From an uncultured Pelagibacteraceae bacterium (GTDB lineage Bacteria > Pseudomonadota > Alphaproteobacteria > Pelagibacterales > Pelagibacteraceae): a stretch of DNA of 64,000 nt. The notes below the pieces were generated by a model that saw nothing but the letters and a program-made list of their open reading frames with translations, had not been told where the DNA came from and did no database searches. Both the position numbers and the translations under genes were made by a program. Positions 1 to 7,757 of this stretch are shown piece by piece. The DNA lies in assembly GCA_902582345.1 (NCBI GenBank), contig CACHRU010000002.1:1-64000 (forward strand). Reading direction: 5' to 3'. Each line of letters opens with the position of its first letter. Position 1 is the stretch's first letter.

Positions 1-1
1 G

Positions 2-484
2 CCTTATAATTATCAAAGAAAAATAATTGGTTTTGACACTTTTGAAGGATTTCCCTCCATTTCAAGGTTAGATAATCGAAATAAAATGTCTTTTAAAGGG
101 TCGTTCAAACAAAATTATAATTCATACAAAGATATAAAAGAGAGTATAAAAGTTTTTAATAAAAATAGATTTATTAAAAATAAAACAAAAATAAATCTAG
201 TTAAAGGCAACGCCATTAAAACAATCCCTGCATTTGTGAAGAAAAATAGACACCTTGTAGTTTCCTCTTTGTGGCTAGATTTTGATATTTATGAACCCAC
301 TAAAGTCGCTTTAGATAATTTTGTTCCACTGATGCCAAAAGGTGGGATTATTATTTTTGATGAATTAAACAACGAATATTGGCCGGGAGAAACTAGGGCT
401 TTTTTAGAAAATAAAAGAATTAAATATACAAAACTTCAGTCTTTTCCGTTTGAACCTAATATCTCATACATTATTTTGAAATAA
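2..484 (+). CDS. TylF-like O-methyltransferase, 5'-truncated by the window edge
   Basis: The frame is open from base 2, so the true start lies outside the window; the ATG at 86 is internal. The visible 160 residues begin with a GFDTFEGFP block, and later read WLDFDIYEPT and GGIIIFDEL. This order matches the SAM-dependent TylF/macrocin O-methyltransferase family, in which the acidic residues bind the divalent metal and the sugar hydroxyl. The SAM-binding glycine motif would be upstream. Inferred role: O-methylation of a surface sugar, in keeping with the acyltransferase that follows tail-to-tail 6 nt away. The family assignment is fairly secure; the substrate is unknown. Confidence 0.75.
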   Translation, partial: PYNYQRKIIGFDTFEGFPSISRLDNRNKMSFKGSFKQNYNSYKDIKESIKVFNKNRFIKNKTKINLVKGNAIKTIPAFVKKNRHLVVSSLWLDFDIYEPTKVALDNFVPLMPKGGIIIFDELNNEYWPGETRAFLENKRIKYTKLQSFPFEPNISYIILK

Positions 485-490
485 TAAATT

Positions 491-2482
491 TTAATTTTTA
501 TCTATAATTTTGAGTTTTTCTAGAATATCGTTTACAACCAATTCAGAGCCTTTTAAAGACAAGTGATCATCATCCCAATATAAAATGTCTTTTTGGGAAT
601 TTACTACACATCTATTTTTTATTATTTTATTACAAAGATGAGTATGGGGATAAATCCTATAAATATTTTTAAGTTTAATACTATCAAAAAGTTTAAAAGT
701 TTCCTCGTTTCTCTCTTTAAAAACATCATAACTTGTAGAAAATAATTTAATTTCTTTTTCTTTCTTAACAACTATTTCGTTATAAATTTTTCGAGGAACA
801 TCAAAACCAACTTCTGGAACAGGATAAATAATAATAATTTTATGTCCCATACTATGAATTTCTTCAATATCTTTTACAAACGCTTTTTCTATAAATTTTT
901 TCCTTTGTGACTTTGAAGTTGTTTTTTTATTTATTGGTTCAATATATTCCTCCCAATCTCTATTTTTTTGATATCTATTTTCAATACCGCCCTCTTTGTT
1001 ATCAAAATAAGTTTCTAGCAATTTTACGGTAGATCTATGGTGAAACACTAATATTAGTTCTTTATTTTGAGCAAGATAGGTTTTTATATTTCTATTGATT
1101 ATAGGAAACTCTTTTTTGTTTTCATTGGTTTTTCTGTTTACAAGATTGAATCCATTTATATAAAAATCAGTAAAAAATCTTTCGAGCTTATATCCTCTCT
1201 GTTTCAAATTTTCATTTAAATTGTATTCAAGAGTTCCTGCATGAGAGTCACCTATAAGAACTACAGTACCATTCTTGCCAGAAGTATTAAACATTGTATT
1301 CGTCTTTCTTATTTCTTTTTGTAAAATCTCTGGAACTCTAGATTTAAAACCCTCTTGCTTTATGGCTAAAAAATTGAATGAACAAATTATTATTAAAAAA
1401 ACTAAAATAGACCCAACAAGTTTTTTTTTTGAAATTAATCCTTTTTTTCTAAAAGGTCTCTCAATTAAAAAGTATGAGGATATTGAAAAAAATATTATAA
1501 ACAAAGCTAAAATTATCTTCTTAACAACATCTCCACTTACTAGCCCTGATATTCTTGCAAATGAAAATAAAGGATAATGATATAAGTATAAAGAGTAAGA
1601 AATTAAACCTATACTCACAAAAAATTTAGTTGATAAAATTTTGCTGATATAATCTTTTTTACCAGCAAACCAAATTATTAGTGCAACACCAGTTACGGGT
1701 ATTACTGTCATAATGGATGGATGAAACATATCATCTTTATAAAATAAGAATGAATAGATAATTAAAACTATACCAACAGCAGGAAGAAATTTTTCATAAG
1801 CGTTATAAAAAATTTTTCTTTTTTTGTTGCCGTAATATGCAAGCAAAGAACCGGCAAGTACTTCCCATGCCCTGCTATGAAGAAAATAAAATGTAGATGA
1901 AGGATAACTTTTTGAACCCCATTCTGCAAAAATTAGACTTATTATAAAGAGGACAATCAATATCTTAATTAAATTTTTTTTAAAAAATTTAAAAGTTAAA
2001 AATATTATGATTGGGAAAATTATATAAAATTGCTCTTCTATTGCTAAAGACCAAGTGTGTAAAAAAGGTTTTAAAAAACTACTGGGTGCTCCGTACTCAA
2101 GTCCTGTAAAATGAAAATAAAAGTTAGAACCAAAAAAAATAGTATAAATTATTGACTTCGAAAAACTTTTAAATTCAATCGGTAAAAGATACATCCAAGC
2201 AAAAGGAAGTGAAAAAATGATTACACCAAAAAGTGCAGGTAATATTCTTCTTGCTCTTCTTTCGTAAAAATTAATAAATGAAAAATCTTTTTTTAAATTA
2301 ATTTCTTTCAAAATTAATGATGTAATTAAATAACCAGAGATAACTAAAAATATATCAACTCCTATAAAACCCCCCGCAAAAATTGGTATTCCTTTAAAGG
2401 TTAAATCTGCGTGATAAAGTATTACTGCAATAACAGATATGGCTCTAAGTCCGTCAATCTCTGGTCTATATCTAATTTTCAA
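491..2482 (-). CDS. Membrane O-acyltransferase (acyltransferase-3 / OafA type) with C-terminal SGNH domain
   Basis: The 663-residue protein opens with RYRPEIDGLRA and about ten hydrophobic segments to residue ~375, as in the acyltransferase-3 family that O-acetylates lipopolysaccharide or capsule sugars. The soluble C-terminal part carries the SGNH nucleophile block GDSHAG near residue 410 and a DDDHLS block near 635 (catalytic Asp/His). The membrane domain is thought to pass an acyl group across the membrane to the SGNH domain. The only usable start is TTG (2482-2480), because an in-frame stop lies six codons upstream. It is divergent from the radical SAM gene across a 170-nt promoter region. 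Confidence 0.88.
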   Translation of the reverse strand: MKIRYRPEIDGLRAISVIAVILYHADLTFKGIPIFAGGFIGVDIFLVISGYLITSLILKEINLKKDFSFINFYERRARRILPALFGVIIFSLPFAWMYLLPIEFKSFSKSIIYTIFFGSNFYFHFTGLEYGAPSSFLKPFLHTWSLAIEEQFYIIFPIIIFLTFKFFKKNLIKILIVLFIISLIFAEWGSKSYPSSTFYFLHSRAWEVLAGSLLAYYGNKKRKIFYNAYEKFLPAVGIVLIIYSFLFYKDDMFHPSIMTVIPVTGVALIIWFAGKKDYISKILSTKFFVSIGLISYSLYLYHYPLFSFARISGLVSGDVVKKIILALFIIFFSISSYFLIERPFRKKGLISKKKLVGSILVFLIIICSFNFLAIKQEGFKSRVPEILQKEIRKTNTMFNTSGKNGTVVLIGDSHAGTLEYNLNENLKQRGYKLERFFTDFYINGFNLVNRKTNENKKEFPIINRNIKTYLAQNKELILVFHHRSTVKLLETYFDNKEGGIENRYQKNRDWEEYIEPINKKTTSKSQRKKFIEKAFVKDIEEIHSMGHKIIIIYPVPEVGFDVPRKIYNEIVVKKEKEIKLFSTSYDVFKERNEETFKLFDSIKLKNIYRIYPHTHLCNKIIKNRCVVNSQKDILYWDDDHLSLKGSELVVNDILEKLKIIDKN

Positions 2483-2596
2483 TTTTATTTTTAGGTTTTA
2501 TTTTATATTAACTTTCTAAACATTTATTAGGATAGTTTCAAATAATGAATTAAGTTTGAAGCTATATCAATGAGTCTAACGAAGCTTTTTAATAGC

Positions 2597-2611
2597 GTTC
2601 AATACTTGAAC
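2597..2611. promoter_or_regulatory. 15-nt palindrome in divergent promoter region
   Basis: GTTCAATACTTGAAC is a perfect 6-bp inverted repeat with a 3-nt centre. It lies between the divergent acyltransferase and radical SAM genes. The right half doubles as a -35 element (TTGAAC). A near-identical palindrome occurs at 62174-62188. It could be an operator for a dimeric regulator or a symmetric -35 pair; function is not shown. Confidence 0.45.
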
Positions 2612-2634
2612 AATAATCGAAATTAATTTATAAA
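2606..2634 (+). promoter_or_regulatory. Predicted sigma-70-type promoter of the radical SAM gene
   Basis: The -35 TTGAAC (2606-2611) and -10 TATAAA (2629-2634) are separated by 17 nt. The -10 ends 18 nt before the ATG at 2653, giving a short leader. The match is to the housekeeping sigma consensus; no transcript evidence is available. Confidence 0.5.
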
Positions 2635-2652
2635 TTATTAATTATATTTAAT

Positions 2653-3757
2653 ATGAATAAAATAAAATTGTCTAATTTTGGTTTTAAGATTTTGCAAATT
2701 GAAAGCACTGCAGCATGTAACATGGAATGCTCTTTCTGCCCTTACCCTCTTAAAGAGGACAAAATATCAAAACTTTCATTAGAAAAAATAAAAAATATAA
2801 TTGATCAAATTGATCCTTTGGATAAACAATTTAAATATGTAACATTCTCTCAGTATAATGAACCTCTATTAGACTCTAGAGTTTTTGAAATTATGAAGTA
2901 TGCACAAAATTCAGGATTAAAAGTTCATTTAATTACCAACGGGTTACTTTTAAATAAAGAAAAAAATATTGAAAATATTTTTCTTTATAAACCAACTGTA
3001 AAAATTTCATTACAAGTTTTAGACTCAACCAAACATATGGGTGCAAGAGGTTTAAAATTAGAACTTGATAGGTACGTAAATACAATCATAAATTTTTGTA
3101 TAAAAGCAAAAAATGAGTCTATTGACGTTACCGTTGATATTGGTTCAAATTATTTAAGTAAATCAAAATATTATTTAAAGAGTTTTTTTGGATTAGCGAC
3201 TGGTGATCCATCTGTACCTAATGATATTAAAACAACAATCTTGCAGTTTAAAAAATACATGAATTTGTTTTATGAGGCGTCTGATGAAAAATATAAAGAA
3301 AATTTAAAAGTATTACTTGATGAAAAAAATGCCAAAAAAATATTTTCACAAAATTATCTTTATCAAGAAGGATTTAAAATTTTTAAAAATGTAACTTTAA
3401 AAATAAAACCATTTTTTTTATGGAAGAAGAATTAGTGATTATGAACCGAGAGATAATAAGTTTAGTTGCTCAAGCGAGATTTTGGCTGTTTTAGCAGATG
3501 GTAATGTAGTTCCCTGCTGTCTAGCTTATGATGACAGTATTTCTCTTGGAAAAATAAAAGAAAGTAATTTAAATGAAATTCTTCAAGAAAATAAATTTCT
3601 TAAAAATTTGAGAAATATTAACGGAGAAAAGCATTTAACTTGTAAAAAGTGTTTTGGCGAACCAACGAAAAGAGGCTTGTTCTTTAAAAAATTCTTAAAT
3701 TTACTTCCCAATTACGTTTTGAATTCAAGATTAATGCAATTTGTAAAGGAAAATTAA
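2653..3757 (+). pseudogene. Radical SAM / SPASM protein, interrupted by a 1-nt frameshift
   Basis: The first open frame (2653-3435) holds the radical SAM 4Fe-4S motif C22-x3-C26-x2-C29. It stops after a run of eight T (3412-3419). The next frame is open from before that run to 3757. It reads straight into a SPASM-type cysteine domain (FSC, VVPCC, TCKKC) that binds auxiliary Fe-S clusters. Dropping one T joins both parts into a protein of about 367 residues that reads through FFYGRRISDYEP without a gap. The break could be a true mutation, a sequencing error, or a slippage site that still yields full-length protein. Such enzymes modify sugars, lipids or peptides; this substrate is unknown. The methyltransferase starts 2 nt after the stop. 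Confidence 0.72.
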
Positions 3758-3759
3758 TT

Positions 3760-4485
3760 ATGAAAAAAAAGAGAAAATTTAAAGTAGGGGACTCATTATC
3801 ATCTTATACTTCCGGATGGAGTTTTAAAAACATTTCAAAAGTATTTGACAAACATGTTTCAAAATCAGTTCCTTTTTACGAAGAAGGACATGATATTATT
3901 ACTGAATTAAGTACCTTCTTCTTGAATGAAAAATCTATTTGTTATGATTTAGGTTGTTCAACAGGTTCGCTTTTGGAAAAGATAATTAAAAAAAATAGTT
4001 TTAAAAAAACAGTAAATTATTTTGGTATTGATATTGAAAACTCTATGATAAAAGAATGCAAACGAAGATCAAAAGGAAGAAAAAATATCAAATTTATAAA
4101 TGCCGATCTTAAAAAGATTAAATTAAAAAAATCAGATCTTATAATTTGTTACTATACAATACAATTCGTGAAACCAAAAGATAGACAAATTATATTCAAT
4201 AAAATATACAATTCTCTGAATTGGGGTGGCGCTTTTATTTTTTTCGAAAAGGTAAGAGCTCCAGATGCAAGGTTTCAGGATATTTCTGTACAATTATATA
4301 ATGAATATAAGTTAAAAAAAAATTATTCTCCTGCGTCAATTCTCGGCAAGACAATTAGTTTACGTGGTGTGTTAGAACCATTTTCTAGTGCTGAAAATTT
4401 TAGACTATTGAAGCGAGCTAAATTTAAAGATTTTATGACAATAATGAAACATATCAGTTTTGAAGGTTTTTTAGCAATAAAATAA
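3760..4485 (+). CDS. CmoA-like SAM-dependent methyltransferase
   Basis: The 241-residue class I methyltransferase has SAM motif I (YDLGCSTGS, residues ~66-74), an acidic loop (GIDIENSM) and a QF(V)-x-P block after the YYTIQF strand. The overall pattern, from FDKHVSKSVPFY at the N-terminus to the GGA-x-IFFEK strand, resembles CmoA, the carboxy-SAM synthase for tRNA wobble uridine. The context is not a tRNA-modification one: it sits 2 nt after a radical SAM gene and 4 nt before a metallo-hydrolase. A role in the same surface or small-molecule modification pathway is therefore inferred. True CmoA is the main alternative. Confidence 0.65.
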   Translation: MKKKRKFKVGDSLSSYTSGWSFKNISKVFDKHVSKSVPFYEEGHDIITELSTFFLNEKSICYDLGCSTGSLLEKIIKKNSFKKTVNYFGIDIENSMIKECKRRSKGRKNIKFINADLKKIKLKKSDLIICYYTIQFVKPKDRQIIFNKIYNSLNWGGAFIFFEKVRAPDARFQDISVQLYNEYKLKKNYSPASILGKTISLRGVLEPFSSAENFRLLKRAKFKDFMTIMKHISFEGFLAIK

Positions 4486-4489
4486 TATC

Positions 4490-5776
4490 ATGAAAATTAC
4501 TTACATTACACACGCTTGCGTTATGATTGAGGTTAATAAGGTAAGAGTCTTAACTGATCCATGGCTAGTTGGACCATCATGGGGAGGCAGTCTCTGGCAT
4601 TTTCCAACCCATAATTTTACTCCAAAAAATTTACCTACACCTGATATAATATATTTTTCTCATGGTCATGATGACCATTTTAATTACGAGACTATAAAAA
4701 AATTTCCTAAAAAATGGTTTAAAAAATTAATTATTGCTCCTAATTTCAAAGAAAAGTGGTGGAAAGATAGTTTAAAGGCAAAATTCTCTAAGATTAAGTA
4801 TTTGAATCATAATGAAATATTTAAATTTAATAAGGAATTAAGTTTTCAAATGTTTCTGAATGACAAGGGTAACATAGATAGCTCTTTAAAGTTAAAATTT
4901 AAAAATAAAACTTGTTTTTTTCAAACTGATAACATTATGTCGATTAAAGAAGCAAAGAGAATTTCAAAACTAGGAAAGATTGATATTGCTTTTATGATGC
5001 CTTATTTAACAGGAATATTTCCAGCATTTTATAAAATGAAAAAGGAAGAAATGATAAAATTAGGAGAAAAGAAGAAAAATACATCGATTAAATATTGTTA
5101 TGATTTAGTCAAAACCTTAAAGCCTGATTACCTTGTTCCATATGCTACCGATATTGCAACTTTAGGAAAAAATTTTTATGCTAATTTTATTCATAATAAT
5201 AATAAAAAAGATTTCCAAAAATTTATTAAAAGGAAAAATTTCAAAACAAAATCTTTAATTTTGTCGCCTGGGGATTATTTAAATTTTAAAGAGAATGATA
5301 ATATTAAGAAAAAAATTTCTCAATACAAATTTAATACCAAAGAATTTAATAAATTTAAGAAAAAAACAAACTCGAATTTTTTTAAATATCAAAAAAACGA
5401 AATGTCTCTTGAAAATCTAGAAAAAAAACCAGTAATAAATTCTTTTATAAATAAAATTAAAAATGGTTTAAAAAAGGTTAATAAATATAATTTTACTGTT
5501 TTATTCTTAATAAAATATAAGGATCAAAAAGAGACTTCTTTTTTAGTAAATTTTAGAAATAAAAAAATTATTGAAAATATTCCTAAAGATAAACTATATA
5601 TTCCAAAATTAATTATCTTTACAGAATTTTACAAAATAGCAAACCTTGTTAAAAAAAAATATCCAATGAATTTCATGACTTTCCATAATGGAGCAATCAC
5701 ATGTCAAAGGGACTCCAAAGATTTATCACGAAATGAAGACAAGTTTTGGATGTGGATATACAATTTACCTTTTTAA
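4490..5776 (+). CDS. Metallo-beta-lactamase-fold protein, CMP-sialic acid hydroxylase-like domain
   Basis: The 428-residue protein starts THACVMIEV and LTDPWLVGPSWGG, followed by the metal-binding SHGHDDH motif (HxHxDH, residues ~63-69). The DPWL-x-GP and W-rich N-terminal pattern recalls the metallo-beta-lactamase domain of CMP-Neu5Ac hydroxylases, but no Rieske Cys-His motif is present, so hydroxylase activity cannot be assumed. The C-terminal 150 residues are Lys-rich and unassigned. It is last in a tight three-gene plus-strand unit with the radical SAM and CmoA-like genes, and is followed by tRNA-Leu on the other strand. Confidence 0.7.
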   Translation: MKITYITHACVMIEVNKVRVLTDPWLVGPSWGGSLWHFPTHNFTPKNLPTPDIIYFSHGHDDHFNYETIKKFPKKWFKKLIIAPNFKEKWWKDSLKAKFSKIKYLNHNEIFKFNKELSFQMFLNDKGNIDSSLKLKFKNKTCFFQTDNIMSIKEAKRISKLGKIDIAFMMPYLTGIFPAFYKMKKEEMIKLGEKKKNTSIKYCYDLVKTLKPDYLVPYATDIATLGKNFYANFIHNNNKKDFQKFIKRKNFKTKSLILSPGDYLNFKENDNIKKKISQYKFNTKEFNKFKKKTNSNFFKYQKNEMSLENLEKKPVINSFINKIKNGLKKVNKYNFTVLFLIKYKDQKETSFLVNFRNKKIIENIPKDKLYIPKLIIFTEFYKIANLVKKKYPMNFMTFHNGAITCQRDSKDLSRNEDKFWMWIYNLPF

Positions 5777-5790
5777 CAAAGTTATCAGTG

Positions 5791-5871
5791 TGCGGTCGGA
5801 GAGACTCGAACTCTCACGGGAAACCCACACGCCCCTCAAGCGTGCCTGTCTACCAATTTCAGCACGACCGC
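5791..5871 (-). tRNA. tRNA-Leu (anticodon GAG)
   Basis: The 7-bp acceptor stem GCGGTCG/CGACCGC is perfect. The anticodon stem CACGC/GCGTG encloses loop TTGAGGG, giving GAG for CUY leucine codons. A long class II variable arm and a perfect GAGAG/CTCTC T-stem are present. CCA is not encoded. The gene marks the border between the left accessory genes and the core segment. Confidence 0.95.
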
Positions 5872-5894
5872 ATATATTATGCGACAATAAATGA

Positions 5895-5923
5895 ATGACA
5901 AATTTTGTGCAAGTTGATACAAT
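5895..5923 (+). promoter_or_regulatory. Predicted nadA promoter
   Basis: ATGACA (-35, 5895-5900) and TACAAT (-10, 5918-5923) are 17 nt apart, each matching five of six sigma-70 consensus bases. The -10 ends only 9 nt before the nadA ATG, so the mRNA would be nearly leaderless. Confidence 0.5.
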
Positions 5924-5932
5924 AGAACTAGT

Positions 5933-6922
5933 ATGTCTGCACAACAAGAAAGTTTAAAAAATACTAATGAGATTTACAAAAAAATCTCTAAATTCGTACC
6001 TGATGTTGAATGGAAAATACATCAACCTTTAATTGAGAAAATAAATAAATTAAAAAAAGAAAAAAACGCAATTATTCTTGCTCATAATTATCAAACACCA
6101 GAAATTTACCATGGTGTGGCAGATATTGCTGCGGATTCTTTAGCGCTTGCTATTGAAGCTTCTAAAACTTCTGCAGATAAAATAATTATGTGTGGAGTTC
6201 ATTTCATGGCAGAAACAGCAAAATTAATGAGCCCAAATAAAAAAGTTTTTATACCAGATATGAAAGCTGGTTGTTCTTTATCCTCATCAATAACTGGTGA
6301 AGATGTTAGGTTGTTAAAAAAGAAATATCCTGGTGTTCCAGTAGTTTCTTACGTAAATACCTCAGCGGATGTAAAAGCTGAAACTGATGTTTGCTGCACC
6401 TCAGCTAACGCTGTAAAAGTAGTCGAGTCTCTAAAGGTTGATAAAGTAATTTTTTTACCTGATCAATATTTAGCGGACTATGTTTCAAAAAATACAAAAG
6501 TTAAAATTATTTCATGGAAAGGTACGTGTATTGTTCATGAACAATTTAATGCTAAAGAGATAGAAGATATTAAAAAGCAAAATCCTGGAATTAAAGTTAT
6601 TGCTCATCCAGAGTGTCCGCCCGAAGTTATAAATGTATCAGATTTCACTGGATCAACTTCCGGCATGATTAATTATGTAAAAGAAAAACAACCGAAAAAA
6701 GTGATGTTAGTAACCGAGTGCTCAATGAGTGATAATGTAGAAGCTGATAATCCTAATGTAAGTTTTATAAAGCCATGTAATCTTTGTCCCTACATGAAAA
6801 AAATAGATTTAAAAAAAATTCTTGACTGTTTAGAAAACGAAACAAATGAAATTTTATTAGATGATAAAATAATTGAGTCAGCAAGAAAGTCTGTTTTAAG
6901 AATGACTCAAATTGGTCGTTAG
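5933..6922 (+). CDS. nadA: Quinolinate synthase NadA
   Basis: NadA is a 4Fe-4S enzyme that condenses iminoaspartate with dihydroxyacetone phosphate to quinolinate, the pyridine precursor of NAD. The 329-residue protein shows ILAHNYQ near residue 47. The cysteine segments are AGCSL (~119), GTCIVHEQF (~201), HPECPP and PCNLCPYM (~283); three conserved Cys ligate the cluster. nadC follows directly. The iminoaspartate-forming partner (nadB or an aspartate dehydrogenase) is not in the window. Confidence 0.96.
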   Translation: MSAQQESLKNTNEIYKKISKFVPDVEWKIHQPLIEKINKLKKEKNAIILAHNYQTPEIYHGVADIAADSLALAIEASKTSADKIIMCGVHFMAETAKLMSPNKKVFIPDMKAGCSLSSSITGEDVRLLKKKYPGVPVVSYVNTSADVKAETDVCCTSANAVKVVESLKVDKVIFLPDQYLADYVSKNTKVKIISWKGTCIVHEQFNAKEIEDIKKQNPGIKVIAHPECPPEVINVSDFTGSTSGMINYVKEKQPKKVMLVTECSMSDNVEADNPNVSFIKPCNLCPYMKKIDLKKILDCLENETNEILLDDKIIESARKSVLRMTQIGR

Positions 6923-6926
6923 TTTA

Positions 6927-7757
6927 GTGCAAAAATTTAATTATAAATATATAGATTTAGTTGTAAGAAAAGCGTTAGATGAAGATCTTAAACCACTGGG
7001 TGATATTACAACACGACTGCTTAATCATAAAAAGAAAAAAATTAGAGCTAAAATAATTGCAAAACAAAATGGAATAGTGGCCGGCATAGATTTTTGTAAA
7101 CAAGCATTTAAAGCCGTAGGCAAAGAAACTATATTTAAATCAAAAATAAAAGACGGCAAATTTATTAAAAAAAATAGAGTAATTGCAGAAATATTAGCTA
7201 AAACAGAAACCATTTTGATGGCTGAACGAACAGCTTTAAATTTTTTAAATCATGCATCAGGAATTGCTACCACTACAAATAAATTCGTTAAAAAAGTTAA
7301 TAAAAAAACTAAAGTTTGTTGTACGCGAAAAACGACACCAAATTTAAGATTGTTAGAAAAATATGCTGTAAGAAAAGGAGGTGGTTTTAACCATAGATAT
7401 AATTTAAGTGACGAAATACTTATTAAAGATAATCATATAGCGTCAGAAAAAAATTTAAAGAGTCTTGTGTTGAAAGCATCAAAAACTAAAAAAATTATAA
7501 CTGTAGAAGTAGAAAATATAAACCAATTGAAAAAAATTATTGGATTAAAATTTAAAAGAATTCTATTTGATAATATGAAAATTCATGAATTAAAAAAATG
7601 TCTAAAAATTTGTAAAAAAAAATATGAAACCGAATATTCTGGAAATGCTAATTTAAAGAATATAAAAAGTATATCAAGAACAGGTGTAAATAGAATTTCA
7701 GTTGGTATCCTAACACATAGCTCTAAAGCTTTTGATGCAAGTTTATCTTTTAGATAA
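6927..7757 (+). CDS. nadC: Nicotinate-nucleotide pyrophosphorylase (carboxylating) NadC
   Basis: NadC converts quinolinate and PRPP to nicotinate mononucleotide. Seen: ALDEDLKPLGDITT near the start, AERTALNFLNHASGIAT, CTRKTTPNLRLLEKYAVRKGGGFNHR, KDNHI and the EVEN strand. I chose the GTG at 6927 (276 aa), 4 nt after the nadA stop. A TTG at 6912 would give a 281-aa form overlapping nadA. The 3' end overlaps the convergent ppdK gene by 15 nt. Confidence 0.95.
   Translation: MQKFNYKYIDLVVRKALDEDLKPLGDITTRLLNHKKKKIRAKIIAKQNGIVAGIDFCKQAFKAVGKETIFKSKIKDGKFIKKNRVIAEILAKTETILMAERTALNFLNHASGIATTTNKFVKKVNKKTKVCCTRKTTPNLRLLEKYAVRKGGGFNHRYNLSDEILIKDNHIASEKNLKSLVLKASKTKKIITVEVENINQLKKIIGLKFKRILFDNMKIHELKKCLKICKKKYETEYSGNANLKNIKSISRTGVNRISVGILTHSSKAFDASLSFR

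Noticed and set aside
3482-3757. Independent small gene with a TTG start
   Set aside because: The frame continues upstream past the TTG through a FSCSSE segment into the T8 run, so it is the 3' half of the radical SAM gene.
5688-5947. Two open frames of about 60-70 codons on opposite strands around tRNA-Leu
   Set aside because: Both run through the tRNA-Leu gene and have no recognisable protein features.
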